64,000 nucleotides of DNA. Origin: Cellulomonas humilata (GTDB lineage: Bacteria; Actinomycetota; Actinomycetes; Actinomycetales; Cellulomonadaceae). Each line of letters starts with the position of its first letter. The stretch's first letter is position 1. The stretch lies in NCBI RefSeq assembly GCF_030814415.1, contig NZ_JAUSVB010000006.1, positions 1 to 64,000 on the forward strand, read 5' to 3'. Both the position numbers and the translations under genes were made by a program. Below, piece by piece: positions 7,130-15,324 of the stretch. The notes beneath the pieces are model-generated. The model searched no databases and was not told where the DNA came from. It was given only the letters and a program-made list of their open reading frames with translations.

Positions 7130-8913
7130 GGCAGACCGTGTCCGGGAGCTGGGCGCTGTTCCGGCTGGCCGGGCGGATCAGCCCCGGCAAGCTCACGCTC
7201 TCGTCGGTGCTGATGGTGCTGCAGTCGGTGGCGCTGCCGCTGGCCGCACCCGCCCTCGCTGTCCTGACCGACGCAGCCGTCGCGGGGGACGCCCGGCGGG
7301 CGTCGATCGCAGCTGTCCTCGTGGCGGTGCTGGTCGTGGCCGCGCTGACCGCCGGCCACTTCGCGCACATCTTCTACTTCGAGCTGGGCGACGAGGCGGT
7401 CATGCGCCTGGAGCGCGACCTCATCGGGCTCTCGCACGACTCGCCGGGCATCGAGCACCACGAGCGCCCCGAGTACGCGGACCGCCTGCAGGTGCTGCGC
7501 ACCGAGCTCAACCGGTCGGGCTGGGGGTCGATGCAGGCGCTGCTGTCCGCCATCGGCCTCGGCGTCGCGCTCGTCATCACGGGCGTCCTGCTCGCGGAGC
7601 TCAACCCGTGGCTGCTGCTCCTGCCGCTCGCCGCGCTGCCGCCGTTGGTCCTGGGCCGCCGCGCGGAGAACGTCCTGGGCGCGGCGCGCGCCGACGCCGC
7701 CGCCGACAACCGCCGCGCGCGGCACCTGTTCGTCCTGTCGCTCGACGCCGACGCCGCCAAGGAGCTGCGCACCTGTGGGCTGGGCGAGGAGGTCCGGACG
7801 CGGCTGCGGCGGTCGTGGGATGCCGCGACCGCGATCCTGTGGGCGGGCGAGGTGCGTGCCGACGCCCTGCGCGCGGCCGGTCAGCTCGCGTTCGCGGTCG
7901 CGTACGTCGCGGCGACGCTCCTGGTGCTCCGGGACGCCGTCGCCGGACAGCGGACGGTCGGCGACGTGGTGCTCGTCATCACGCTCGCGTCCCAGGTGAA
8001 CCAGCAGGTCACCGCTGCGGTGACCATCCTGCAGCAGCTCCAGCGGGCGGCGCGGAGCATGACGGACCTGGCGTGGATGCGGTCGCTCGTGCAGGCGCAG
8101 ACCGTGCACGGCGCGCAGGTGGCGGCGCCCGACGAGCTGCGCGACGGCATCCGGTTCGACGGCGTCTCGTTCACCTACCCCGGCACCGACGCCCCCGTGC
8201 TGGAGGCGGTCGACCTGGTGCTGCCCGCCGGCACCAGCGTCGCGATCGTCGGCGAGAACGGCGCCGGCAAGACCACGCTGGTCAAGCTCCTGTGCCGGTT
8301 CTACGCGCCGACCACGGGCACCATCACCGTCGACGGCGTCGACCTGCACGACCTCGACCCCGTCGGGTGGCGCGACCGCACCGCGGCGGGCTTCCAGGAC
8401 TTCTGCCGGTTCGAGCTGCTGGCGCGGCAGAACGTCGGCGTCGGGGACCTGCCCCGGATCGAGTCCGACGATGCTGTGCTCGGCGCCCTCGACCGCGCGC
8501 ACTCCTCCGACGTCCTGGCCCGCCTGGACGACGGGCTCGACACGCAGCTGGGCACCAGCCACGCGGACGGCGCGCAGCTGTCCGGCGGGCAGTGGCAGAA
8601 GCTCGCGCTCGGCCGGGCGATGATGCGCGAGCAGCCGCTGCTGGTGGTGCTCGACGAGCCGACGTCGGCCCTCGACGCCCAGGCAGAGCACGACCTGTAC
8701 GAGCGGTACGCGGCGCACGCGAAGGCGGTCGGCGCGACGACCGGCGCGGTCACCGTGCTGGTCTCGCACCGGTTCTCCACGGTCCGCATGGCCGACCTCA
8801 TCCTGGTCGTCGCCGACCACCGGATCGTCGAGTCCGGCTCGCACGAGGAGCTCGTGGCCCTCGGCGGCCTGTACGCCGAGCTGTTCGGGATCCAGGCGGC
8901 GGCCTATCTCTGA
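7126..8913 (+). CDS. ABC exporter half-transporter B (TMD-NBD)
   Basis: A 595-residue type-I ABC exporter subunit overlapping the previous gene by ATGA. Membrane domain first, then an ATPase with Walker A GENGAGKTT, signature LSGGQWQKLALGRAM, Walker B LLVVLDEPTSALD and H-loop LVSHRFSTVRMADL. Both ATP sites therefore look competent in both partners, unlike many heterodimeric exporters with one degenerate site. Its tight coupling to the GH9 gene suggests expression during growth on cellulose; the transported compound cannot be deduced. Confidence 0.88.
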   Translation: MRQTVSGSWALFRLAGRISPGKLTLSSVLMVLQSVALPLAAPALAVLTDAAVAGDARRASIAAVLVAVLVVAALTAGHFAHIFYFELGDEAVMRLERDLIGLSHDSPGIEHHERPEYADRLQVLRTELNRSGWGSMQALLSAIGLGVALVITGVLLAELNPWLLLLPLAALPPLVLGRRAENVLGAARADAAADNRRARHLFVLSLDADAAKELRTCGLGEEVRTRLRRSWDAATAILWAGEVRADALRAAGQLAFAVAYVAATLLVLRDAVAGQRTVGDVVLVITLASQVNQQVTAAVTILQQLQRAARSMTDLAWMRSLVQAQTVHGAQVAAPDELRDGIRFDGVSFTYPGTDAPVLEAVDLVLPAGTSVAIVGENGAGKTTLVKLLCRFYAPTTGTITVDGVDLHDLDPVGWRDRTAAGFQDFCRFELLARQNVGVGDLPRIESDDAVLGALDRAHSSDVLARLDDGLDTQLGTSHADGAQLSGGQWQKLALGRAMMREQPLLVVLDEPTSALDAQAEHDLYERYAAHAKAVGATTGAVTVLVSHRFSTVRMADLILVVADHRIVESGSHEELVALGGLYAELFGIQAAAYL

Positions 8914-8957
8914 GTTCCGCGTGTCGGTGCCGACGAGTTCCGCGTGTCGGTGCCGAC
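8912..8957. repeat. Perfect tandem duplication of 23 bp after the ABC gene
   Basis: The 23-bp unit beginning GAGTTCCGCGTGTCGG occurs twice without any gap (8912-8934 and 8935-8957). The first copy overlaps the stop codon of the upstream gene. Each unit contains the small inverted repeat GTCGG-TG-CCGAC. It may have terminator or processing function, or be a recent slippage duplication. Confidence 0.85.
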
Positions 8958-9013
8958 GGGCAGACTGGCACCCGCTCCGGGACGTACCAGGGCGAATGGA
9001 CAGGGGGATCTTC

Positions 9014-10009
9014 ATGGACCACGGCACGGCACGCGAGACCAAGGCACAGGCCGTCGACTACGCACGCGAGCTGTCGGAGCGGGTCATCCGGCCGTCCGAC
9101 GTCGCCGACGGCGGTCCCGCGCTGGCCATCGGCCTGGCACCGCAGCCCGACGGGACGTACGCGCTCGCGGTCCGCTACCGGCTGGGCCTGCCGTCGGTCC
9201 GGAGCATCGCGCGCAAGGTCGCCGCCGAGGTGGGAACCGACGTCGACATCCGCCGCACAGGTCGGATCTCCACGCTCGCGGACGACCCGGCCAAGGTCCG
9301 TCCGCGGCCGCCGGTCATCACCGCCCACGCCCTCGGGGAGACCGGCCGCACGCGTCCGCTGCGCCCGGGTGTCTCCATCGCCCACGCCAAGGTCACCGCC
9401 GGCACCCTCGGCGCGTTCGTGCACAAGGACGGGGTGGTCCACGCGCTGTCCAACTTCCATGTGCTGGCGGGGTCTCGGCAGGCCAAGGTCGGCGACACGA
9501 TCCTGCAGCCCGGTCCCGCCGACGGTGGGCGTGCCCCGCGGGACACCGTCGGCACCCTGGCCGCGTGGGTGGACCTGGACCAGCACCGCACGGCCCTCGT
9601 CGACTGCGCGATCGCCCTCCTGGACGACCAGGAGGTCGACCCGGAGTACCCGGTGGGCCGGGTCACCACCACGGCCGTCGCGCTCGGCGGCGAGCAGGTG
9701 GCCAAGATCGGTCGCACCACGTCGGTGACGCGCGGGCGGGTGACCGCGATCGAGCTGGACAACGTGGTCGTCGGCTACGGCGACGACATGGGCGAGATCA
9801 GCTTCGACAACCAGATCGAGGTCGAGTCCACCGGCACCGGCCCGTTCTCCCGCGGCGGTGACTCGGGCTCGTTGGTGTACCGCGCGGACGGCGTCGCCCT
9901 CGGGCTGCTCTTTGCAGGGTCGGAGTCGGGGGGCGAGAATGGCACCGGGTTGACGTACATCAACCCCATCGATGCCGTTCTTGACGCTCTTGGGGTCACA
10001 CTGGTCTGA
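9014..10009 (+). CDS. Trypsin-like serine protease with N-terminal extra module
   Basis: A 331-residue protein without a recognisable signal peptide, so probably cytoplasmic. The C-terminal two-thirds is a trypsin-like protease. The likely triad is H149 (LSNFHVLAG), D197 (ALVDCAIALLD) and S284 (RGGDSGSLVY), in the right order and context, as in Nal1-like bacterial proteases. The N-terminal ~95 residues hold an alpha/beta module (AIGLAPQPDGTYALAVRYR ... GTDVDIRRTGRIS) that resembles the small protein encoded next. ATG 9014 is chosen because AGGGGG sits 6-7 nt upstream. Substrate unknown. Confidence 0.78.
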   Translation: MDHGTARETKAQAVDYARELSERVIRPSDVADGGPALAIGLAPQPDGTYALAVRYRLGLPSVRSIARKVAAEVGTDVDIRRTGRISTLADDPAKVRPRPPVITAHALGETGRTRPLRPGVSIAHAKVTAGTLGAFVHKDGVVHALSNFHVLAGSRQAKVGDTILQPGPADGGRAPRDTVGTLAAWVDLDQHRTALVDCAIALLDDQEVDPEYPVGRVTTTAVALGGEQVAKIGRTTSVTRGRVTAIELDNVVVGYGDDMGEISFDNQIEVESTGTGPFSRGGDSGSLVYRADGVALGLLFAGSESGGENGTGLTYINPIDAVLDALGVTLV

Positions 10010-10068
10010 CGACCGTCGGACCAGCCGCCTCTGCGGCCGCGTCACGGGCGGCGGGAGGCGGTACGACC

Positions 10069-10284
10069 ATGGCGGACCTCGAACAGGCCCGGGCAGCGAA
10101 AGAGCGCCTACGCATGACGTTGAAGGGGCGCTCCGACGTGCGCGGGATCGGGATCGCCCGGGCCGCCGACGGGTACCAGCTCCAGGTCAACCTGTCCCGC
10201 GACTCCGGGTCGGACCTGCCCGGCGCGGTCGACGGTGTCGACGTCCAGGTCCGCGTCGTCGGCTCGATCCGCGCGAGCGCCTGA
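10069..10284 (+). CDS. Small protein resembling the N-terminal module of the adjacent protease
   Basis: A 71-residue soluble protein starting at ATG 10069, with GGGAGGCGG upstream. Residues 23-42 (DVRGIGIARAADGYQLQVNL) and 54-69 (GVDVQVRVVGSIRA) line up with GPALAIGLAPQPDGTYALAV and GTDVDIRRTGRIS in the N-terminus of the neighbouring protease. It therefore looks like a stand-alone copy of that module, perhaps acting as a propeptide-like inhibitor, chaperone or docking partner. That role is inference. It ends directly against the convergent regulator gene. Confidence 0.7.
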   Translation: MADLEQARAAKERLRMTLKGRSDVRGIGIARAADGYQLQVNLSRDSGSDLPGAVDGVDVQVRVVGSIRASA

Positions 10285-10476
10285 CTACTCGTCGAGGAAC
10301 AGCTCGTCGACCCGGATCTCGAACAGCCTGGCCAGCCGGAAGGCCACCGGCAGGCTCGGGTCGAACTTCTGCGTCTCGATCGCGTTGACCGTCTGCCGGG
10401 AGACGCCGATGCGCTGCGCGACGTCGGCCTGCGTCCAGGCGCGCTCGGACCGGAGCTCCGCGATGCGGTTCTTCAT
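10285..10476 (-). CDS. XRE-family HTH regulator (YozG-like)
   Basis: A 63-residue protein that is essentially one Cro/CI-type HTH: MKNRIAELRSERAWTQADVA, then QRIGVSRQTVNAIE as the recognition region, and an RLARLFEIRVDELFLDE tail. Such mini-regulators usually sit with a small membrane protein, as here: its ATG overlaps the stop of the membrane-protein gene by 4 bp. It is the best candidate to bind the two identical palindromes upstream of the operon and so repress its own synthesis. Confidence 0.88.
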   Translation of the reverse strand: MKNRIAELRSERAWTQADVAQRIGVSRQTVNAIETQKFDPSLPVAFRLARLFEIRVDELFLDE

Positions 10477-10886
10477 CGGTACCGGATCTTCCCGGCGGCG
10501 ACCGCGACCAGGAAGACGACGGCCATGAACACCGGGAGGGCCGCGACGCTCACCTCGTCGACGAGACCGGCCGCCTCCGCGACGACGTAGCCGAACCCGA
10601 TGACCCACGCCGCTCCGAGGGTGACCGCGAGCGCGTCCTGCATGATCTTGCGCTGCAGCTCGTCGAGGGCTTGTAGCCAGCGGGTGAGCGAGATTATCCA
10701 CACGAACCCGACGAGGACGTTCAGCATGACCGCTGCCCAGGTCGCGGCCGGTCGGGAGTCGCCCCACAGCTCGGGGGCGAAGCGGGCGAGGGCGAGGCTC
10801 GCCGTCCAGGCGAGCGTCCAGACCGCGAGGCCGCCGGTCGCCCTCATCTCAGCCTTGTAGGCGTCTGCCGGGGGTGGTGTCTGCAC
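10473..10886 (-). CDS. Small integral membrane protein co-transcribed with XRE regulator
   Basis: A 137-residue protein with about four hydrophobic helices (LAVWTLAWTASLALARF, WAAVMLNVLVGFVWIIS, ALAVTLGAAWVIGFGYVVA, LPVFMAVVFLVAVAAG). GTG 10886 is preferred because GGAAGGA lies 7 nt upstream. The longer frame reaching 10925 would place the start codon inside an operator palindrome. No family is recognised. The common arrangement of small membrane protein plus XRE mini-regulator suggests a membrane-linked sensing pair. Confidence 0.75.
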   Translation of the reverse strand: MQTPPPADAYKAEMRATGGLAVWTLAWTASLALARFAPELWGDSRPAATWAAVMLNVLVGFVWIISLTRWLQALDELQRKIMQDALAVTLGAAWVIGFGYVVAEAAGLVDEVSVAALPVFMAVVFLVAVAAGKIRYR

Positions 10887-10907
10887 GGGCCCGTCCTTCC
10901 GATGCGA

Positions 10908-10964
10908 GTCAAGTTCACTTGACACGGTAGGCGCGACCGAGCGCTCAAGTCAAGTTCACTTGAC
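10908..10964 (-). promoter_or_regulatory. Promoter with two identical 16-bp operators
   Basis: GTCAAGTTCACTTGAC occurs at 10908-10923 and again, identically, at 10949-10964, 41 bp apart (about four helical turns). Each is a 7-bp inverted repeat around TC. On the minus strand TTGACT (10953-10948) and TACCGT (10929-10924) make a -35/-10 pair with an 18-bp spacer. One operator overlaps the -35 and the other lies just after the -10. This fits autorepression by the XRE protein encoded downstream. Confidence 0.75.
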
Positions 10965-11005
10965 ACGCCGCTCCTGACGAACCCCGCCGTGCGAGTGACC
11001 AGGGG

Positions 11006-11024
11006 ATAGGCAAGCCTTACCTCC
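11006..11024 (+). promoter_or_regulatory. DtxR/IdeR-type iron box upstream of heme oxygenase
   Basis: ATAGGCAAGCCTTACCTCC matches the 19-bp consensus TTAGGTWAGSCTWACCTWA at about 15 positions, including the AGG...CC and ACCT cores. A possible -10 (TACTGT, 11030-11035) follows. Iron-loaded DtxR/IdeR would repress the heme oxygenase gene, as expected for an iron-scavenging enzyme. Confidence 0.7.
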
Positions 11025-11068
11025 TCGGGTACTGTTTCCTGACATTGCGTCAGTACCTGAGGAGCCCC

Positions 11069-11710
11069 GTGAGCACCACCGCCGTCCTGTCCCCGCTCTC
11101 CGTCGCGCTCCGCGAGGGGACCCGCGGCGAGCACGAGGCGGCCGAGCGCTCGGGATTCGTGGAGCTGCTCCTGGCGGGCCGGTTGGACCGTGCCGCGTAC
11201 GCCGACCTCGCCGCCCAGCAGCTGGTGGTCTACACCGCGCTGGAGGCCGCCGGCGGGCAGCTCGAGAACGACGGCGGCCTCGTGTTCGCCGAGCTCACCC
11301 GCGTGCCGGCCATCGAGCAGGACCTCGCCCACCTGTACGGGGCGGACTGGCGGACCCAGGTGCGCGTCCTGCCCGCCACCCAGGTCTACGCCGACCGGCT
11401 CGCGCAGACCGCCGACTCCCTGCCGCGGTACGCCGCGCACGCCTACACCCGCTACCTCGGCGACCTGTCCGGCGGGCAGATCATCAAGCGGATGCTCCAG
11501 CGCCACTACGGCTTCACGTCCGAGGGCATCGCGTTCTACGACTTCCCCGAGATCCACAAGCTCAAGCCGTTCAAGGACGTCTACCGCGAACGCCTCGACG
11601 CCCTCCCGCTGGACGACGAGGCCCGCGCGGCCGTCGTCGAGGAGGCGCGGCTCGCCTTCCGGCTCAACGCGGACGTGTTCGGCGAGCTCGGCGCGGCGCA
11701 CGTCCGGTGA
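11069..11710 (+). CDS. Biliverdin-producing heme oxygenase
   Basis: A 213-residue enzyme that opens heme to biliverdin, CO and Fe2+. The proximal heme ligand is H22 in LREGTRGEHEAAERSGF, and the distal helix carries YTRYLGDLSGGQIIKRM with the flexible glycine motif. The C-terminal part includes FYDFPEIHKLKPFKD. Length and motifs match bacterial HmuO-type enzymes. GTG 11069 follows GAGGAG (11059-11064); a longer frame from 11045 lacks such support. The iron box just upstream suggests repression under iron-replete conditions and joint control with the siderophore operon at 56 kb. Confidence 0.93.
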   Translation: MSTTAVLSPLSVALREGTRGEHEAAERSGFVELLLAGRLDRAAYADLAAQQLVVYTALEAAGGQLENDGGLVFAELTRVPAIEQDLAHLYGADWRTQVRVLPATQVYADRLAQTADSLPRYAAHAYTRYLGDLSGGQIIKRMLQRHYGFTSEGIAFYDFPEIHKLKPFKDVYRERLDALPLDDEARAAVVEEARLAFRLNADVFGELGAAHVR

Positions 11711-11842
11711 GCGCGGCGGCGCCGCGGGTACGCTGTCGGCGTCGGAAATAGGGCGTGCAGAACGTTTTTGCTTCGCCAGGACGGGTGATCTCATGCACCT
11801 CTCATCCGTCTGCGTCGCCCCATCCGGTATGGAGGGTCGATG

Positions 11843-13279
11843 ATGGGCGACGTGACGCGTCGCAGCTCGGCTGCTCCGGGTGCGCGCGCGGACAGCAGGT
11901 CCGCCGCGGACCTCGTCGGCGTGCGCGCGCTCGCCCTGGCGGCGCACCGTCTCGACCGCTGCCGGTCCATCGACGAGGTGGCGCACGTGGCCACCACGAC
12001 GGGCATCGAGGTGCTCGACGCCCGGCACGTCGCGTTCTGCCGCATCGACCAGGACACGTGCCGGATAGTCCTCGTCGAGCCGCCGCCCGTCGCCCCCCGT
12101 GCGGTCTGGATGGTGCGCGCGTCGTACCGCGCCGACGACCGGCCCGCGCTGCGCGCTCTCATCCGCGACCGGGCCAGCTGGGTCGCCCACGCGCGCACGG
12201 TGCACGACGAGTCCACCGTCCCGGACGACCCCGACGCCGGTGACCCGGTGGAGGTCGACACCCTGCGCGAGCTCGACGCCGCGACCGCCCTGGCGACACC
12301 CATGGTGGTCAACGGCAGCGTCTGGGGTCAGCTGTACGCCGTCCGCGCCCGGCCGGGCCCGCCGTTCCGGGTCGACGACGTCGCCCGTGCCGAGGTGCTC
12401 GCGGCGCTCGTCGCCGGCGCCGTCGCCCGGGTCGACCTCGAGGCGCAGGTGCGTCACCTCGTCGCCGACGACCCGCTGACGGGCCTGGCCAACCGGCGGA
12501 TCGCCGACGCGGAGGCAGAGGCGGCACTCGAGTCCGGCCACGAGACCTGCATCGTCATGTGCGACGTCGACGGGCTCAAACGGGTGAACGACGAGCTCGG
12601 CCACGACACCGGCGACGACCTGCTGCGCTCCGTCGCCGACGTCCTCGGTCGCGCTGCCGCGGCGCTGCCGGGGTCGACTGCGGCCCGCATCGGCGGCGAC
12701 GAGTTCTGCCTGGTGACCGTCGGTCGGCGGCGCGCGGAGGTCGCGGACGTCATGGCGGCGACCATCGCGGCGTTCCCCCTGCCGCACGGCGCGGCGATCT
12801 CCTACGGCATCGCCTCCACGGCGGTGACCGGCTCCGTGTCCGCGCGGCACCTGTTCCGGCAGGCCGACACCGCGCAGTACAAGGCCAAGCGCGCGCGGGC
12901 GCGGGCACTGCGCTCGATGGTGCCCGCGGCGGCGGACCCCGCGGTCACGGCCGAGCGGGTCCTGGTGGCCGGCACCGCCGCGATCGTCGCCGCCCAGTCC
13001 GGCGTCGTCCCCCGGTTGTGCGCGTTCGCCGCGGCGGCCACCGAGACGCTGGGCGGATCGGCGTGGGCGGTGCTCACCCGGCGGAGCGCGTCCGAGCCCC
13101 CGTCGGCGGTGGCCCGCGGTGGGAGCCCGGCGGAGATCGGCGTGGAGTCGTCCACCGCCGTCGTGATCCACGACCTGTGGCAGGTCGAGATCGGAATGTC
13201 GGCGACGGCGGCCACGGGTGAGGTCGTCGCGACGTCGCTCGACGCGCTCGCGGCGGTCGCGATCCTGGGGGCTCGCTAG
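11843..13279 (+). CDS. Diguanylate cyclase (GAF-GGDEF)
   Basis: A 478-residue cytoplasmic protein that probably makes cyclic di-GMP. Residues about 20-195 look like a GAF-type sensor (LDRCRSIDEVAHVATTTGIE...). The GGDEF domain follows, with the standard entry DDPLTGLANRR and an intact active site RIGGDEF. The RxxD product-inhibition motif expected just before it is missing (GSTAARIGGDEF). The last ~110 residues (RLCAFAAAATETLGGSAWAVLTRR) resemble the start of another GAF-like unit. ATG 11843 lies 6 nt after GGAGGG; ATG 11840 is only 3 nt away from it. No partner for c-di-GMP is seen in the window. Confidence 0.88.
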   Translation: MGDVTRRSSAAPGARADSRSAADLVGVRALALAAHRLDRCRSIDEVAHVATTTGIEVLDARHVAFCRIDQDTCRIVLVEPPPVAPRAVWMVRASYRADDRPALRALIRDRASWVAHARTVHDESTVPDDPDAGDPVEVDTLRELDAATALATPMVVNGSVWGQLYAVRARPGPPFRVDDVARAEVLAALVAGAVARVDLEAQVRHLVADDPLTGLANRRIADAEAEAALESGHETCIVMCDVDGLKRVNDELGHDTGDDLLRSVADVLGRAAAALPGSTAARIGGDEFCLVTVGRRRAEVADVMAATIAAFPLPHGAAISYGIASTAVTGSVSARHLFRQADTAQYKAKRARARALRSMVPAAADPAVTAERVLVAGTAAIVAAQSGVVPRLCAFAAAATETLGGSAWAVLTRRSASEPPSAVARGGSPAEIGVESSTAVVIHDLWQVEIGMSATAATGEVVATSLDALAAVAILGAR

Positions 13280-13321
13280 CCCGTCGAGGACAGCGCCCGC
13301 TAGCCCGTCGAGGACAGCGCG
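13274..13321. repeat. Tandem duplication of 24 bp between convergent genes
   Basis: The unit CGCTAGCCCGTCGAGGACAG-CGCC is repeated back to back (13274-13297 and 13298-13321) with one mismatch. The first copy contains the stop codon of the diguanylate cyclase. It lies between two convergent genes, and its function is unclear. Confidence 0.8.
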
Positions 13322-13334
13322 CGCTGAGCGGGAC

Positions 13335-15284
13335 TCAGCCGTGCAGCGGCAGCGTGAGGGTCGCGGGAGCGCCCTCGACCAGCCGGACCGGCACTCCCCA
13401 GTCCTGGGCGTTCAGGTGGCACGCCGGGTACTCGATCGCGGGGTCGGCGTCGCAGCTGGCCGCGTGCGCGGTGACGTGCAGGACGCCCTCCGGCACGGCC
13501 GGGTCGAGCCGCAGCACGCGGTCGAGGGGGACGTCGTCGCCGGCGCCCTCCAGCAGCAGCCCGGCCGGGGTCGACGAGACCTGCAGGCGCGTGGACGGAC
13601 CGTAGCGGTCGTCGTACTTCTGGCCGGCCGCCGGGGTGAACACGACGTCGAGCCGGACCTCGCCGGGGGACAGCTCCGTGACGGGACGCTGCGTGCGGTG
13701 GGAGCCGGAGTCCAGGATCTGGCCGACGAGCGTCGCGGGCAACGCGATCCGGGTGAGCCGGTGTGCGGCGGACTCGACGACGAGCAGCGTCGAGCCACCG
13801 TCCAGCACGACGATCCCGCTGGGCTCGGCCAGACCGGTGGCCAGCGTGGTGACCTCGCCGTCGGCGTACCGGCGCACCGCGCCGTTGTAGGTGTCGGCGA
13901 CGACCACCGAGCCGTCGGGGAGCACGGCGACGCCGAGCGGGTGCTGCAGCCGCGCCTCCCCCGCGGGGCCGTCGCGGTGGCCGAAGTCGAACAGCCCTTC
14001 GCCGACGACGGTCTGCACGGTCCGCTCCACCGAATCCACCCAGCGCAGCGCGGACGTCTCGGAGTCGGCCAGCCAGATCTTGTCGTCGGCGGCGACCGCG
14101 AGACCCGACGGCTGCGCGAACCACGCCTCGTGCAGGGGACCGTCGAGCAGGCCCTCGTTCATGGTTCCGCCGAGCAGGTCGATCGAGCCCTGCCGGTCGT
14201 CGAAGGCCCACAGCGTGTGGTTGCCCGCCATCGCGACGACGAACGCCCCGAGCGGCTGCGACCAGGCGACGTCCCACGGGGAGGACAGCTTGTGCCGACG
14301 AGGACCGGGCACGAACGTCCCGGCGCCGGCCATGCGACCGGCGACCGCGTCGCCCGGCTCCCCGATCACCGGCACCGACGCGAGCTCCTGGTCGGACTCG
14401 ACCTCGTCCGACGGCACGAAGTTGTCCGCCGCGCCGACCATGTACTGCGCGCCGGTCCCGGCCACCGTGGTCACGGTGCCGTCCGCGAGCCGGACCCCGC
14501 GCAGCGCGTGGTTCACGGTGTCCGCGACGAGCACGTCGTACCCGAGCGTGAGCCGCAGCTCGTCGGGGACCAGGCACAGCCCGTTCGGCTCGCTGAACCG
14601 CGCCTCGTCGGGACCGCCGTCCACCAGCCCGCGCTCACCGGACCCGATGCGCCGGACCAGCGTCTCGCCGTCGGCCTCGAGCTCGGCCAGGCTGTGGTGC
14701 CCGGCGTCCGCCACCAGCAGGTGACCGTCCGGCAGCGCGATCGCCTTCGCGGGGAACCGGAGCGTGCCCTCGCGCGGCGCGGGCGGGACGTACGGTCCGT
14801 CGCCGCGGTGCAGGGTGCCCTTGGCCTCGTGCTCCGCGATCAGCTCGCCGACCAGGATCTCGACGTTGCGCTTGTGCCCCTCGCCCGCCATCTGCGCGAC
14901 GACGTAGCCCTCGGGGTCGATGACGACGAGCGTCGGCCACGCCCGCGCCGTGTACGCCGACCACGTCACCAGCTGCGGGTCGTCGAGGACCGGGTGGTGG
15001 ACCTCGTAGCGTTCGACGGCGGCGGCCAACGCCACCGGGTCGGCCTCGTGCACGAACTTCGGGGAGTGCACGCCGACGATCACCAGCACGTCGCGGTGCT
15101 GCTCCTCCAGCTCACGCAGCTCGTCCAGGACGTGCAGGCAGTTGATGCAGCAGAACGTCCAGAAGTCGAGGATGAAGATCTTCCCGCGCAGGTCCGCGAG
15201 CGTGACGGTGCGGCCGCCGGTGTTCAGCCACCCCCGCCCGACGAGCTCGGACGCACGGACCCGGGGCAGTCGACTCTCACGCAC
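13335..15284 (-). CDS. Thioredoxin-like/NHL-repeat protein (NHLRC2-like)
   Basis: A 649-residue protein. An N-terminal thioredoxin-fold domain (about 10-150) carries FWTFCCINCLHV, giving a Cys-x-x-Cys of the AhpC/ResA type. It is followed by several NHL propeller repeats (AIALPDGHLLVADAGHHSLAEL, WDVAWSQPLGAFVVAMAGNH, GVAVLPDGSVVVADTYNGAV) and a C-terminal beta domain. This architecture is that of NHLRC2 and bacterial homologues, whose exact role is poorly defined but probably redox-related. No signal peptide is present. GTG 15284 (VRESRLPRVRASELVG) is preferred because family homology starts there and a G-rich SD-like run precedes it; in-frame ATG 15323 is an alternative. Confidence 0.88.
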   Translation of the reverse strand: MRESRLPRVRASELVGRGWLNTGGRTVTLADLRGKIFILDFWTFCCINCLHVLDELRELEEQHRDVLVIVGVHSPKFVHEADPVALAAAVERYEVHHPVLDDPQLVTWSAYTARAWPTLVVIDPEGYVVAQMAGEGHKRNVEILVGELIAEHEAKGTLHRGDGPYVPPAPREGTLRFPAKAIALPDGHLLVADAGHHSLAELEADGETLVRRIGSGERGLVDGGPDEARFSEPNGLCLVPDELRLTLGYDVLVADTVNHALRGVRLADGTVTTVAGTGAQYMVGAADNFVPSDEVESDQELASVPVIGEPGDAVAGRMAGAGTFVPGPRRHKLSSPWDVAWSQPLGAFVVAMAGNHTLWAFDDRQGSIDLLGGTMNEGLLDGPLHEAWFAQPSGLAVAADDKIWLADSETSALRWVDSVERTVQTVVGEGLFDFGHRDGPAGEARLQHPLGVAVLPDGSVVVADTYNGAVRRYADGEVTTLATGLAEPSGIVVLDGGSTLLVVESAAHRLTRIALPATLVGQILDSGSHRTQRPVTELSPGEVRLDVVFTPAAGQKYDDRYGPSTRLQVSSTPAGLLLEGAGDDVPLDRVLRLDPAVPEGVLHVTAHAASCDADPAIEYPACHLNAQDWGVPVRLVEGAPATLTLPLHG

Positions 15285-15324
15285 ACCCCCATTCTGCGCG
15301 ACCCCGACCGGACGTCCGAACATC

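Noticed and set aside
5246..8913. ABC pair as the secretion machine for the GH9 cellulase
   Set aside because: The cellulase has a normal Sec signal peptide and a membrane anchor; the exporters lack the peptidase or accessory features of protein secretion systems.
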